Numbered from the stretch's first letter, positions 1 to 11,703 are shown. The stretch is DNA of 64,000 bases from Platanthera guangdongensis (GCA_039583875.1 CM077159.1:102199287-102263286); one strand, 5' to 3'. Notes: generated by a model from the letters alone, not told the origin. Numbers and translations are program-made.

Positions 1-1106
1 CTCAGTGTCTTTGGCCTTTTGGCGATGTAGCTCCGCTCTTTCTTCTTATCTCTAGAGGATTTGAGCTCCTCTCCTTTCCCTTTTTCTCTCTTGCCTTGGT
101 AGCAGTCGGCCACGACGTGTCCTGGCTTATTGCATCCAAAACAAATAATGTCAGAGGAGCGATGTTTGTTCGGTTTAGAAGCATACCTGTCAGAAGAATA
201 ATTTTTCTTCTGATGCCTGGAGGAGGAGCCGTCTTTCTTTCTTTGATTCCTCATCTTGAGGAACTTCTTGAATTCTCGGGTGATGAGGGAGAAATCCTCC
301 TCAGACAGCTCTGAGCTGGAGGAGCATGGCTCGGAGTCCTCCTCCTCATCCTTTTTCCTGGCACGGTATGAAACCGCACCCTTGCCTTTTCTGGAGTGAA
401 TGGCTTTTAGAGCCACAGTCTTTTCTTTGGCTGCAGCCTTCTCTGCTTCTTCTTCTGCTTTCCTGGTGTTCAGTTGAAGCTCATAGGACATCAGCTTCCC
501 AAACAGAATTTGTGGGTCTGTTTCAGCTAGTCTGCCAAACTCTCGGATGGCATAGATCTTTGTGTCTCATTCCTTAGTAAGAGACCTAAGGAATTTATCA
601 TTGAGTTCACCATTAGTGAACACTCTTCCGTATCCTTTGAGGCCATTGACAATCTTGAGGAAGTTCTTGAAGGTGACTCCGATCTCTTCCTTAGGCCCTT
701 GTCTGAAGGCCTCATATTTCTGGTTCAGGAGGGATCTACGATCATCCCTCACTTCATCAGTGCCCTCCATTAGGATGATCAGGCAATGCCAGATCTCCTT
801 TGTTGTCCTGCAGTTGCAGAAGTTCTGCATCATTGAGTCATCAACCGCGCTGACCAGAATGTTTTGCTCCTTCTTGTCAAGTCCCACTAGCACCATCTCG
901 TCCTTGTCCATTTTAGAAAGTTTCTTCGGCACTTTCTTGGTAGGATCAATGGTGGAGACCTTAGTGGGGACATACGGTCCCTCCTCCACGATCATGAAGA
1001 GTCGAGGATCAACTGCTTCCATGTAGAACCTGATCCTTTCCTTAAAGATAGGAAAGTTGAGCCTGGTGCACACTGGAATCTTGCATGTGAAATTGAGCCC
1101 GTCTAT
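1..1106 (-). pseudogene. gag: Copia A gag (broken; start codon lost, nonsense mutation)
   Basis: Capsid/nucleocapsid polyprotein of element A. Its product would form the cytoplasmic particle that packages element RNA. It aligns throughout with the gag at 24621 in the second copy. A Gag domain lies at the N-terminal end and a zinc knuckle CFGCNKPGHVVADC (CX2CX4HX4C) is encoded at 102-143. Two lesions are visible. The ATG used by the sister copy is ATA here (1104-1106). A TGG codon has become TGA near 567-569, splitting the frame. After that stop the frame continues, with Lys/Glu/Ser-rich sequence, to the window edge. This copy keeps the knuckle glycine that the sister copy has lost. The family assignment is firm. 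Confidence 0.9.
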
Positions 1107-1182
1107 AGTAGATGTTTGCCTTCTTATTGACACTGGCGGCAGGATTAAACTCAAGGTGTTAACCTTTTTGATGAGTAACCTC

Positions 1183-1194
1183 GCTCTGATACCA
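1183..1194 (-). other. Primer binding site, Copia A
   Basis: The minus strand reads TGGTATCAGAGC two bases inside the LTR end. This is the standard plant Copia primer site, complementary to the 3' end of initiator tRNA-Met. It fixes both the LTR boundary at 1197 and the element's orientation. Confidence 0.9.
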
Positions 1195-1223
1195 CTTGAA
1201 AGTCCACCTAGTGTCAATTATCT

Positions 1224-1248
1224 TCACCTATGGGGGGGGAATAGGTGA
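1224..1248 (-). promoter_or_regulatory. Hairpin with homopolymer loop near LTR end
   Basis: TCACCTAT and ATAGGTGA form a perfect 8-bp stem around a loop of eight G and one A, 27 bp from the LTR end and close to the primer site. Copia D and F have equivalents with different stem sequences. Confidence 0.6.
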
Positions 1249-1325
1249 CGTGCAGCGTTTTTGCGGAATTTAAAATTGTACCTGCACAAGAAAACAAAAC
1301 AACACAGCACAGAAAGTACACAAGC

Positions 1326-1361
1326 AATTTATAATGGTTCCCCGATTTGGGTATATCCACT
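1326..1361 (-). promoter_or_regulatory. LTR core promoter block with TATA box (Copia A)
   Basis: On the minus strand a GTGGAT..CCCAAATCGGGGAACC block is followed by CATTATAAATT. The same block with a TATA box lies in all Copia LTRs of the window (A', D, F), so it is probably the core promoter. No transcript start is shown directly. Confidence 0.6.
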
Positions 1362-2183
1362 TTCCCCCTTCGACCTATCTCCCAACAAGGGACGACTCGG
1401 TCTCTTCACCAACAGGATTGAAATCCAATCCTTGCACTATCGGAAGGAACCCTTCCACACGTAGGAGACACACTCCCACAACACGGGTTGCACCCAACCC
1501 TTACAACTCGGAACCAACGTTCCTTTACAACAAAAGTAAAACTAGAATGTACAAGAGATACAAACTAGTTTTGGAGACTAAGGTGTCCCTCTTCGTTGAC
1601 GATGTGTTCTTGAAGTCCACAAAGAGTCCACAACCCTAGATCTCTCGTGGAGAGAATCTCCCCAGAACCGGCGGCGGCAAAGAGGGCGGCGGCTTGGTTC
1701 ACGGGATCGGCGGCGACAACGGTGTGTGGCTGCTTTACTTAGGAGATTCAAACTTCGTAGCGAAGCTAGCTAGGTCTACCAACTGTCACACTAGGATCGA
1801 TCGCCTCGATCGATTCGGACGGGGAAGGTTTTCCCGATCAACAAATCAAGAGACAAAAGATCTCTGGTTAGACGCGTGAGACTCTAAGCTTGGCTAAGCT
1901 TCTGTCGCCGGAAGATCTGGAAGAGATCACGATCAAGACCGATGATCAACTTGCTCGAGAGGCGACGGCGGCGGCGGAGCGGAAATCGCGATTTTAGGTC
2001 AAGGTCGTCGCTCGGCTTCTTTCTTTTTTGTCTTCACTGTTCAAAAATACGCGTGTATTTATACACAAGTATACTCCTAAATGACCGTTGTGGGTCCCAC
2101 CAGAAGAAACCCAAAAACCGGTTCAAAACAGCGCCAGCGGCAGAATCCGGTCCAGCAGTTTCCAGAAAATTGCCCAAGTCAAA

Positions 2184-2552
2184 ATCGGCGAGAATCGAAG
2201 GTGATTCTCGTCGAATCGGCGAGAATCAAAGGTGATTCTCGTCGATTCGGCGAGAATCAAAGATGATTCTCGTCGATGTTGACTTGATTGCACACTCTGA
2301 TTAAGCCGGGTCGAGTCGGCGAGAATCAGCCAGTGATTCTCGACGATTCGGCGAGAATCACTAGTGATTCTCGCAGAATCGGCGAGAATCACTTGGTGAT
2401 TCTCGTCGATTATTACTTAGCATCAGAGTTGCTCGCTTTGAAGTAGCTGGATCGAGTCAGCGAGAATCAGCCAATGATTCTCGACGATTCGGCGAGAATA
2501 ACTAGTGATTCTCGCCGAATCGGCGAGAATCACTTGGTGATTCTCGTCGATT
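2184..2552. repeat. Inverted-repeat array in Copia A LTR
   Basis: Roughly ten degenerate copies of a unit built on GGCGAGAATCACT and its reverse complement, with variants at 2350 and 2500 each one base from a perfect 26-bp palindrome. The array lies in the U3 part of the LTR. The same motif array is at 29930-30200 in the A' 3' LTR. Confidence 0.85.
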
Positions 2553-2887
2553 TACACTTAGACGATTTTTCGTCTTTCCACCCATGAGGTGCTCCTTGAC
2601 CCATCCTTGCTCCTTGTCTGCTCTTGCCTTAACACAGCTCTGTACTTGAAAGTAAGTACACTCCAATAGAGAGAGTACACGTAGGCCAACACACTGATCT
2701 GCTCAACGAGGGATTACGTCGTGCAGACCCGTGTATATTGACCTATTGCACTCTGACATTGGTGTGTACTTAGTGTGGAATAACTGCAAGCACAACTTGA
2801 AATATTTTGTCAAATACATTGTCTATTTACCTTAGCTTGTCCAGGGGCTTCTTCAAATCAGGTACGTTGTGGATACAATACCCAACA

Positions 2888-3985
2888 AAGGTCCCTCACC
2901 TCTTCCACCATGTCAAGGGAGAGCCTCAGTTCCTCCTCATTCTCCGCTTGCCATTCCGCACGGCCTTCTTTGGCTGCAACGACTCGTGGTGTTTGGACTT
3001 CGAATTCCACGGGGAGTACTGTCTCGCACCAATGGGAGAGTTTGAAGGGGGTCTCCCCCGTAGCCGTGTTGGGGGTGGTTCTTAGGGCCCAAAAACTGCG
3101 GGAAGCTGCTCCATCCAGCTCCCCTTCAAATTCTCCACCTTCTTCTTGAGGAGGTTGATGATGATCTTGTTCGCGGCCTCCACCTGCCTGTTGCTCCTGG
3201 GGTGATGGACCGAGGCGAACCTGAGGTCGATCCCAAGCTGTTCGTAAAAGCTGGTGAATTCGGCACTGGTGAACTAGGGCCCGGTGTCCGTGATGATGGC
3301 CTGGGGCAGCCCATGGCGACAGATGATATCCCCCCAAACAAAGTTCCTGATCACTTGGGAGGTCACCTTGGCCAGCGCCTTTACCTCCATCCACTTTGAG
3401 AAGTAGTCAATCATTACTAGGAGGAACCTTCTCTGACCGCTGGCTTGGGGGAATGGTCCAACCAAATCCATTCCCCAAATTACGAAGGGCCATGGGGCCG
3501 TGATACTTCTGAGTCGCTGGGCCGGCTGTAGCTGAAGAGGGACAAACAGCTGGCACTTATGACATCTTCTTGCGAACTCTACGGCGTCTCGGCCCAGGGT
3601 GGGCTAGAAATACCCTTGCCTGACTATCCTCCCTTCCAGGGTCCGACTCCCGGAGTGACTCCCACATTCCCCGGAGTGGACTTCCTCCAAGATCCTTCGT
3701 ACTTCGCCCTCGGTCACGCAGCAAGCCAGCATCCCAGAGAGGGTCTTCCTGTACAACTTCCCGTCTTGGAGGAGGTAATAGGCTGACTTGTGTCGTAGCT
3801 TCTTCTTATCTGCCCCCTCCGGATACTCTCCCGTGGATAGGAAAGCCACCACTGGGTCCATCCACGAAGTTTCTTGATCAATTTCCATGAGCTCCCCCTC
3901 TTCGATGGAGGGGTGGAATAGGTCGGTGATGGTACCCCCCACCTGGGGTCCATGCTTCGCTAGCTGATCGGCTTGTTCATTCTCT
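2888..3985 (-). pseudogene. int: Gypsy G integrase (broken, cut by Copia A)
   Basis: DDE integrase region of the G polyprotein, which would insert element cDNA into chromosomes. Visible parts: an HHCC-type zinc region ending in CHKC; the catalytic core with MDLVGPF (first Asp), ITDTGP (second Asp) and RQVEAANK (Glu); then a C-terminal stretch running to the Copia A insertion after the codons for EEVRDL. In-frame stops lie near 3604 (a Trp codon to TAG), near 3275 just after ITDTGP (CAG to TAG) and near 3085. A one-base frameshift separates this region from the RNase H part near 3990. The protein cannot be functional. Confidence 0.88.
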
Positions 3986-6011
3986 TCCCTGGGACGTGTC
4001 TGATGGTGAAAGTTTGAAAAGTGCATATGATCCCCTTTACCTTGTCCAAGTATGATCGCAGGGTGGGCTCCCTTGCCTCGAAGTCCCCGTTGATCTGGGA
4101 AGCCACTACCATGGAGTCAGTAAGGACCTCCACATCCAATACCCATAGCTCCCTTGCTAGACGAAGCCCTGCTATCACGGCCTCGTACTCGGCCTGGTTG
4201 TTGGTAATGGGAAAGTGTACCACCACCGTCTGCTCGATTCTGGTCCCTTGAGGGCTTTCTAGGATCACCCCCACTCCAAGGGAATGCCTCCCTGAGGCAC
4301 CATCCACCCTCACCTTCCAAGGAGTCAGGCGGGTGAGTTCTTCCTCCGCCACTTCAACCACGTAGTCGGCCAAGAAGTCGGCCATCGTCTGAGCATTGAT
4401 CGAGAGCCGCAGAACGAAGGAGACGTCGAACTCGCTCAGCTCCACCGACCACTTAGCCAGCCTGCCTGAATGCTCCACCCCCTCGAAGATGTTGCGGAGA
4501 GGATGGTCGGTCACCACTCCGATTGAGTGTGCTTGGAAGTAAGGTCGCAGCCTCCGAGCCGAGATGATCAGTGTGAAGGCTAGTTTCTCCAAAATCGGGT
4601 ACCGGAGCTCGGCCTTCCTCAGGATCCGGCTCACGTAATAAATAGGGAGCTGCCTCTTCCCCTCTTCACGGACTAAAACCGAGCTCAAGGCCTCCACCCC
4701 GACCCCTAGATATAGGAACAGGTCCTCCCCCTCTTTCGACCCTTGGAGCAGCGGAGCCCGTGTCAACTGCACTTTGAGGGCCTGGAATGCCTCCTCGCAC
4801 TCCTTGGTCCATTCAAACCTCTGACCACCCCTTAGCATTTTGAAGAAGGGGGAGCACTTCTCCCCTGCCCGAGAAAGGAAGCGACTCAGCCCTGCTAGCT
4901 TCCCCATCAGCCGTTGGACCTCCTTTGCATTCCGCGGGGACCCCAGCTCCAAGATAGCCCTGACCTTATCTGGATTCGGCTCGACCCCCGCGGGGGTGAG
5001 GAGGTGCCCCAAGAACTTTCCCCTGCTGGCCCCGAAGACACATTTCAGGGGATTCAACCACATCTTGTATTTGCGCAGGGTGGTGAAGGTCTCCTCCAGG
5101 TCCCGGAGGTGGGAGTCCACATCCCGACTTTTGATCATGAGGTCATCTACATACACCTCCAAATTCCTCCCCCTCTGCTCCTTGAAGACCCTATCCATCA
5201 TTTTCTGGTAGGTTGCCCCAGCATTTTTCAGCCCGAAGGGCATCATCTTGTAGCAGTAGCATCCATCCCCTGTGATGAATGAGACATCCTTGATGTCTGG
5301 GGGGTGCATCCTGATCTGATGATAACCTGAAAAAGCATCTAAAAAACTCATTACAGAATAACCGACATCTGAGTCAACCAGCGCGTTGATTCGAGGCAAA
5401 GGATAACAGTCCTTAGGACAAGCTTTATTAAGTAAGGAAAAATCGATACACATCATCCATCGGCCGTCTCCTTTTTTAACCATAACCACGTTGGAGACCC
5501 AGCCGGGGTACTGAATCTCAGACACGAAGCCGGCCTTGAGGAATTTCGCCACCTCCTCCCTGATGGGCTCCGCCAGCTTGTCCGCAGTGGTCCTCTTCTT
5601 CTGCTGAACGGGGCGTGTTCCCGAGTCCAGGTTGAGGTAGTGGCAGGCCACATCCGGGTCAACCCCCGGCATCTCCGCGGCGTTCCAAGCGAAGATGTCC
5701 ACGTTCTTCTGGATGCACTCCAGCATCCTGCCTTGGTCCTCCAGGATCAGCCCCCCGCTGACGCGGATCTTCTCCATCCTGCCTCCTCGGGTGAGCACCT
5801 CCAGCTCCACCACTTCCTCTGCCGCCTCCAGCCTGGATTGCTCACCCCATCCCTCGGCATCCCCTTCCTCTAGAATGGGGACCTCTACCTCCATCTCTTC
5901 TCCCATGCCCCTCACTTCGGCCACCTCCTCCAGATCTCCTCCTGCCGCCTCCTCTGCGCAGTTCTTCACTTCCAGCTCCCTCTCTCCTGCTCCCGGCTCT
6001 GCCTCCTCCAT
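3960..6011 (-). pseudogene. pol: Gypsy G reverse transcriptase, RNase H and second RNase H
   Basis: 683-codon open frame copying element RNA to DNA. The RT core has the YVDD motif (VYVDDLMIKS) and an upstream CIDFSLLN block. The RNase H follows (IYYVSRIL, VVTDHPLRNI). A second RNase H-like domain then begins WKVRVDGASG, with NNQAEYEA and TDSMVV supplying the expected Asp-Glu-Asp. This duplicated RNase H is typical of Tat elements. Both ends are damaged: a TGA at 6015 separates it in frame from the protease, and a one-base deletion near 3990 throws the downstream integrase out of frame. It is the longest intact piece of G, and the motifs make the call secure. Confidence 0.92.
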
Positions 6012-6014
6012 CCT

Positions 6015-6887
6015 TCACCCCATCTCTTCGGCTCCCTCCATCCAAGAGATGGTGTTCACCGCAGTGACATAACACTCCCGCGCCACCTTGGGGTCCCCTC
6101 TGACCCTGACCTGAATCCCCTTGGTGTTGAACTTTAAGCATTGATGGAAAGACGAGGGGACGCAGTGGAAGGCGTTGATAAGGGGCCTCCCGAAGATGGC
6201 GTTGTAGCTGCTGGGGGCGTCCACAATGACGAACCTGCAGTTTCGGGACTGTCCCCCAAAGGTGACATGGAGGCCAACCCCTCCCTCAACTTCCTTCCTT
6301 TCTCCCGAAAACCCGAACAAGGGCCCATCTGAGGCCAGCACCCTCTTGGCCTCCACTTTCATCACGTCAAACGCCTTTTTGAAGACGACATTGACGGAGC
6401 TTCCGTTGTCCACGAGGATCCGAGAGACGGTGAAATTCTCGATGGCTGCCTTGATGAACAGCGCATCGCAGAATGGGTCCTCGTGGTCTGGCATATCGCA
6501 CCTGGAGAAAGTGATCCTCTCCTCCGGGGGTGGGGTTTGGGATGTGGAGGCGACGCTTTGCCGGTACATGGTGTGGAGGCTTGCCTTGCGGGAGGCCTCG
6601 ACCCCTACTCCTCCGTGGATCACTCTGATCCCCCCTCGGGTTCCAACATCCACCCGGTCTTCGCATCGATCCTCCTCCGCCCGAGGCAGGACCTCCTCAA
6701 TCCTCCCTTCTTGCCGACCTCCCTGCTGCTGTTGTTGTTCCCTATTTCCTCTCATCTCGAGGAATTCCGGGCGGGTGGTTGTGGCGTGCCCCTCTTCCTG
6801 ATGGAAGTCGCAATAGGGCAGCTCCACCCTTACCTCTCTTCTCCTCCTCCTCATAATCCCCCTCCTTGCTCCCAAGGCTATGGCCAT
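6015..6887 (-). pseudogene. pro: Gypsy G gag C-terminus and aspartic protease
   Basis: 290-codon frame joined in phase to the RT frame except for one TGA. Its first part has YCDFHQEEGHAT, the remains of the Tat Gag cysteine/histidine region, followed by a Gln run. The protease part has the active-site triplet region RILVDNGSSVNVVF, where the usual D-T/S-G reads D-N-G, and a downstream YNAIFGRPLI block of the retropepsin fold. It would cut the polyprotein during particle maturation. The N in D-N-G may impair catalysis. Confidence 0.85.
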
Positions 6888-6962
6888 GGCCTCCTCCTGA
6901 TCGGGGAGCCGGGGCCTCTTACCCTGCCTCCAGCCCGGAGGGTGGAGCTGATCTTGCCTCCC

Positions 6963-8001
6963 CTAGTGGTGGCCCCTTCCGTAGTACCCTCTCTGTGGCC
7001 CCTGTCCTTGCCACTCAGGTCTCCAGCCCAGCCGACTGTCGGGCTCCTGGTGCCCCCACCTCGGTTGTTGCTGCCACTGGAGCTGCCTTTGCTCCCTCTG
7101 CCTAGGCTCCCCTCTTCTCTCCTCCTGTGCCTTTCCTCCTCTCGACTCCTTCTCTTCCTCCGTGGCCCACCTGGCCAGCTTCCTTGGAAACTCCGGGTTC
7201 GACGCCTCCCCGTCGACCTCTCTCGCCGCCCTCTCCATCAACTCCTCATAGGAGAGGGGCGGGAACTCTCTTCAGCTCCATTCGGAAGAAACCCTGCTGT
7301 AGGACCAGGGTAAAAGCCATCATCAGACTATGGCCCGGCATCTCCTGGACTTGAGTAACTTCCTCCAGTAATCGGTCCACATAGCTCCCCAACGTCTCGT
7401 TCACCCCCTGCTTAATGTGGAACAAAGACTCGGACTCCTTCTTATTCTTCTTCGAGGTGGTGAATCTCAGCATGAACCCTCGGTGCAGGTCCTCGAAGCA
7501 GTAGATGGAGCTGGCCAGGAGCTGGTGGAACCACTCCTTTGCCTTCTCCCGGAGGGTGATGGCGAAGAGTCGGCATTTGAATCCGTCCGACATCTGACGG
7601 ATGGAGACCACATCCTCGAACCATTGGACATGCTGGACCGGGTCTCCCTTCCCGGTGTAGTAAAACATCTCTGGTTCCCTGAACCCATCTGGGACTGGAG
7701 CTGAGGAGACCAGCTTGCTGTAAGGACTGCCTCCCCCTACTGGGCGAGCTGGCGAGTCTCACGAGCCCAGCTCGCCGAACCGGCCTCGGCCTGCCGAGCC
7801 GGGGAAGAGCTCGCGCCCGGGGAGTTCGCACCCCCGGCCTTCCTCGGCCACCTCCTTCCCCGCTCGCCTGCCGGGAGCGTCCTCACCCAAAGATGGGGCA
7901 GCCGCGATCTGGGCTGCCGGAGTCGAGCACTCGGCCCGCGCGCCGAGTGCGAACTTGACGAGGCCCAGCACCTCGTTCCTGAAGTCTTCCAACATCCCCA
8001 C
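6963..8001 (-). pseudogene. gag: Gypsy G gag (one stop, one frameshift)
   Basis: Capsid polyprotein. The start is probably the ATG near 8001 (MGMLEDFRNEV), about 120 bp inside the LTR. The retrotransposon-gag domain is best seen at 7246-7668, with REKAKEWFHQL and a FTTSKKNKKESESLF block. A CGA codon became TGA near 7757, and a one-base loss near 7262 shifts the frame before an Arg/Gln-rich tail (6963-7241). The GC content is much higher than in neighbouring elements. Confidence 0.82.
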
Positions 8002-8121
8002 CGTTGTGAGAGGCGGGGGGGGGGGGGCGGCGAGTTCTGCCTGTCAGATCCTTGTCCTCCTGTCATTAAACTCGCTAAAGCTTTTCTGCACTGACCACTG
8101 TCCACGCTCACCGCACCAAAA
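8002..8121 (-). other. Gypsy G leader and probable primer binding site
   Basis: Non-coding gap between gag and the LTR. On the minus strand the bases next to the LTR read TTTTGGTGCGGTGAGCG, in the position of a primer binding site. I could not match it confidently to a particular tRNA. A run of G occurs near 8016-8026. Confidence 0.5.
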
Positions 8122-8566
8122 TGTTGAAACCGGAATCCGATCTCCTGTGGAGTTCGACCCTTGGGGAAGGGGTGGTCTCGCGCCTACTTCGCTCCTGCAA
8201 GAAAAACAACAAAGAAGGCAAGGAGAAACAGACCCAAGGGCTCAGCAGGGAGGTCCCACCACAAACCTGGAAGATCTCAGAGCGCTTCCCCTCCTTAGCC
8301 AGAAGCCGAGCTAAGGTACCCTCACAAAGCACTTGAAAACTGGAGTAGGGAGGCACTCAAAGCGTGCCTTCTGAGGTACCCCTTGGGTCTTACTTATAGT
8401 TTTTGGAATCTGAATTGCCAATAACCAGAAGAACTGACCTGAAAATACCAAAAAGCCCTTGGTTGGGTCTTCCAACAGCCAAGCTCCGCTGTTCCGAACA
8501 GCTATGCGCAGTCCAACCTAGTCTGCCAACAGCGTGGCGCCGCTGTTCTGAACAGCTATTCGCACC
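8122..8566 (-). repeat. 5' LTR of Gypsy G, inner part
   Basis: The LTR starts TGTTGAAACC beside the primer site and is cut at 8566 by insertion of element B. It resumes at 15814. It contains two copies of a perfect inverted repeat, GCTGTTC-N-GAACAGC, at 8488-8502 and 8542-8556. Confidence 0.8.
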
Positions 8567-10005
8567 TGATGCGTGTAATACGGCAAGCGCGCCGGTCGCA
8601 CAAGTAATAAAGTTTTGGGAATAAATCCCCAAGTGTCGGTCTCTTGAGGAATGCAATTAGCGTAGAACGGCAATAGTACTGAGAATATCGTTATGAGAGT
8701 TAAAAATAGAACAAAAAGGGAATAGCGGACTAGGGAGATTGTGGATGTTTGACCTACTGAACTAGTAAAAACTATGCGGGTCGACGGCACCGCTTCGCAA
8801 GGTGAAATGGGTTTGTCGGCCGCTATGCCGAACTTCAATTGGGCGAGTGGAAGGGAAACTAATGGATTGCAGCGTTCTTGTGTGGATTGCAATCGGACAA
8901 GGCACAGGAATGAAGTGGATGTGGGGTGAGCGAGGCGCATTTACAGACAGAACTCACAAGCATAAGAAGAAACTAACATTCCATTAACTAGAAAGTAAAC
9001 TTGATGTTCAGGGATGGAAATGTTCGTTACACTGCTCAAAACATTCATAACACAGAGGAAGGGGAAGAGGAGTAAACCAAAAGAGAATGAAGATCCACCG
9101 CGGGTCGTGGCCGGAGTAGCGAGTTGTCAATCCGCTTCCGGGCTCAGTCCAAGGAGGCTTCCGGTACCAACGATTTGTCACCTCGAAGGCCTTTAAGTCC
9201 GTTCTCTATGTTATCTACTTCACCAACTATGCAGGAAAGCTTGGAGTTGAAGTCATCAATGGCCGAGGGCTTCGCCGGAGTGTTGAAAAGCTTCGGAGTA
9301 GTTGGAAATGGCTTTCCGACGAAGGTGGAAGTGATGGAGCGGCTGGAGAGGTGAAAAGGCGATTCCCGCGCACTCGCCGATCGCAGCAAATGACAGGCGT
9401 TGACCTAAAACGCGGAGTAGGGCCTTATATACGGAGGCAGCAGAAGCAGTGCGCACGATCAGTGGCGCACGACCAGTGGTCGTGCGCACTGTAGGTCGAT
9501 GATCGTGCGGCTTTTCCAAATAAACCTGCAACCTGGACAAGAAGCATCAGCATAAACGCGCACGAGCAGTGGCGCACGACCAGTGGTCGTGCGCACTATG
9601 GTCAGTGCTCGTGCGATTACCGAGACAGGGTTATGAAAAAGGGGGTGTAATGCGCACGAACAGTGGCGCACGACCAGTGGTCGTGCGTAGTAAGTCCAGT
9701 GGTCGTGCGCAGTATTCCTGCATCGTCGGGGTCTCCCGAGCAGTTCCGGAGCACTCACACGACCACTGTACCAGCAGAAGGGGCAGAAAGGCCACCAGAA
9801 CGTGCACACCACATCCCCGAGATAGAGCTAAAGAATAACAACAAAACGGAAACACAAAAAGCACATAGAAGCGGGCCTACAGTGCACTTAAGCGTGAAAT
9901 AGGTACATAAACACAAATAAGCAATAAAGGCTCTCAAGTGTAGTGCTAAGGCGATAATACTAGCCCAGATGAGTCCAAAAATCAGTGTAAAATGTGGACT
10001 CATCG
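8567..10005 (-). repeat. 3' LTR of element B
   Basis: 1439-bp LTR. It starts TGATGCGTG. Its last bases read CTCATCG where the other copy has TTATCA, so the terminal A has changed to G. It includes a promoter-rich GC part and an inverted-repeat array at 9449-9715. Confidence 0.92.
9449..9715. repeat. Inverted-repeat array in B 3' LTR
   Basis: Perfect hairpins with arms GCGCACGACCA/TGGTCGTGCGC around one base at 9465-9487 and 9572-9594, a near-perfect one at 9666-9688, plus half units. Confidence 0.85.
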
Positions 10006-10020
10006 CACCCCCAGACTTAA
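10006..10020 (-). other. Polypurine tract of element B
   Basis: The minus strand reads GTCTGGGGGTG immediately before the 3' LTR. This is the expected position for plus-strand priming. The same CCCCCANACTTAA core adjoins the C and H LTRs. Confidence 0.7.
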
Positions 10021-11440
10021 CCATTTGCACGTCCCGAGCAAATCATCACTTCATGGACTCGAAGATAGCTAACTGGCTCAGAAATTTCAAAAAGAAGTAA
10101 GACGAGAAATCAAATATATCATGAGTATAAAAGATATAATAGAAAAACTTTTTAATTATACAACGTAGTTTAAACTATTCGACAGACGTAAATAAATATT
10201 GTAATTGCTCAAAATTAGAATTCTGGAGAATCGTGCGATCATGTGCAGGAAGAAAGTAGGCAGGCCACTAAGGTGAGCATTGCCAAAGTTCGGGACTCAG
10301 GATCACCTCCAAAGGAATCCACCAATGTCGGGGACCATACGCTTGCACGTTCACACTCTCTCCACGACACGGGTTAGACGCAAGCGTGAATCAGTAGGAC
10401 TTGTAGGAGGAAATGGGGCTTAGGCAACGGCTTGGTGGTCAAAGATAAACATGAAGGCTCTATTCAACCAAAGCGAGTGAAAACAACCCAAACCAAAACA
10501 GCCACTTAGAAAAGAATGGGGCACACGCCCCAAGACTTAGCTTGAAATCCGGGTGTGAACACGGCTGAACCCGACCAAATTCAATAAAGAGGATGGGGAT
10601 CGAAATCTCAAAGCAATTCTTTCATATATATATTTTTTTTTCTATTGCGCGAATCAGCTTTTTTTTCGTAAACTGTTGTTTTCTTTTCTGCGCTAGCAAT
10701 CCCCAAATGAAGCAATCAAGACGGGAATAAAATCAGCACCCCCAAAAATAATGTCCACTAATCACAACCTCGGCAAAACAGTAAATACAAATCAGCTCAA
10801 GCATTTGATTGCGAAGGTGGGTTTAGCTTCAGGCCTTGGTGAAAGTGAGTGGAGCTGGATCAAAGGAAAGGTAGGCACAAATTTGGCATGCAATGGTTAA
10901 CAGGTAGGAATGGCTAAACAAGGCTCAAACTAGCCAAAAAGAAGGCCTACGTCATGCTCACGCTTAACTAACCGTGCACCAATGCTTCGAGAGTAGCTTA
11001 GGGCAAGTTCTTAGCCACCGATAAAGATGATCCTTCCCCCCCGACTCGAGCAATACGAGTCTAGTGGCGGCTACACACATTCCTACACTATCGTTTGATT
11101 ATCCCAGATTAAGATTTTGAGCAGTACAAACAATATTTACGTATGCAAAAAATAATAATTCTACGAGCATAAAGAAAAATTAGTTCTATCCTGACTCTAC
11201 ACAAACCATGAGTATTCGATTAGGAGCACTGCATGAGTTTCAAACTACTCAATCCTGAAATACTAAGCCAGTACCACTATTTTAAAGTTTACACAAAAGC
11301 AATAAATTTAACTCGGGTTGTGCGCGTGGGTAAGAGCGCACTCGTGTGGGTGAATCAGTGTGTGGAACCAAAAAGCAAGAAATAAGTAAATAAGAAACTG
11401 GAATGCAACAGAAAGTGCGGTGTAGTGACCACAGGCATAC

Positions 11441-11461
11441 TCCCCCCCCCCCCCCAGACTT
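11441..11461 (-). other. Second, internal polypurine-like tract of B
   Basis: A long C run followed by AGACTTAAAG copies the motif that adjoins the 3' LTR (CCCCCAGACTTAACC at 10006), about 1.4 kb further inside. It may act as an internal plus-strand primer or mark an older LTR junction. Confidence 0.5.
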
Positions 11462-11638
11462 AAAGTTGACAACGAATTAAAATAAGCATTCCAAATAGGG
11501 GAAATAGCTAGGGTAGGAAGTACCTATGCTCAAAATTGAGCATACCAGTAGGGCAATGAGATGTCCAAGTGCGGCCAAGTTGTCGCGCCTCAAATATTCC
11601 TGCACCTGCGATTAAAGGATGCAAGCCAAACAAAAGCT

Positions 11639-11640
<2 letters not shown>

Positions 11641-11700
<60 letters not shown>
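11641..11700. repeat. (TA)n microsatellite
   Basis: About 29 TA units in the non-coding interior of B. Confidence 0.95.

Positions 11701-11703
<3 letters not shown>

Larger units (their letters stand above)
1..2887 (-). mobile_element. Copia element A (Sirevirus-like), 5' part only
   Basis: Ty1/copia LTR retrotransposon on the minus strand, running off the left edge of the window. Seen here are its 5' LTR, primer binding site and most of gag. The right edge is sharp: the LTR ends ...CCCAACA at 2887 and Gypsy integrase coding sequence begins at 2888, so A inserted into element G. The outer target duplication cannot be checked because the other end lies outside the window. It is the same family as the plus-strand copy at 23851-31193. 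Confidence 0.92.
1197..2887 (-). repeat. 5' LTR of Copia A
   Basis: 1691-bp LTR with terminal TG...CA (TGAAAGTCC...CCCAACA on the plus strand). It matches the 1553-bp 3' LTR at 29641-31193. In the transcribed direction it holds an inverted-repeat array (2184-2552), a TATA-box promoter block (1326-1361) and a hairpin next to the primer site (1224-1248). Confidence 0.92.

Noticed and set aside
9449..9715. microRNA precursor or hairpin gene
   Set aside because: The hairpins are very short, repeated, GC-rich units within an LTR; nothing indicates processing.
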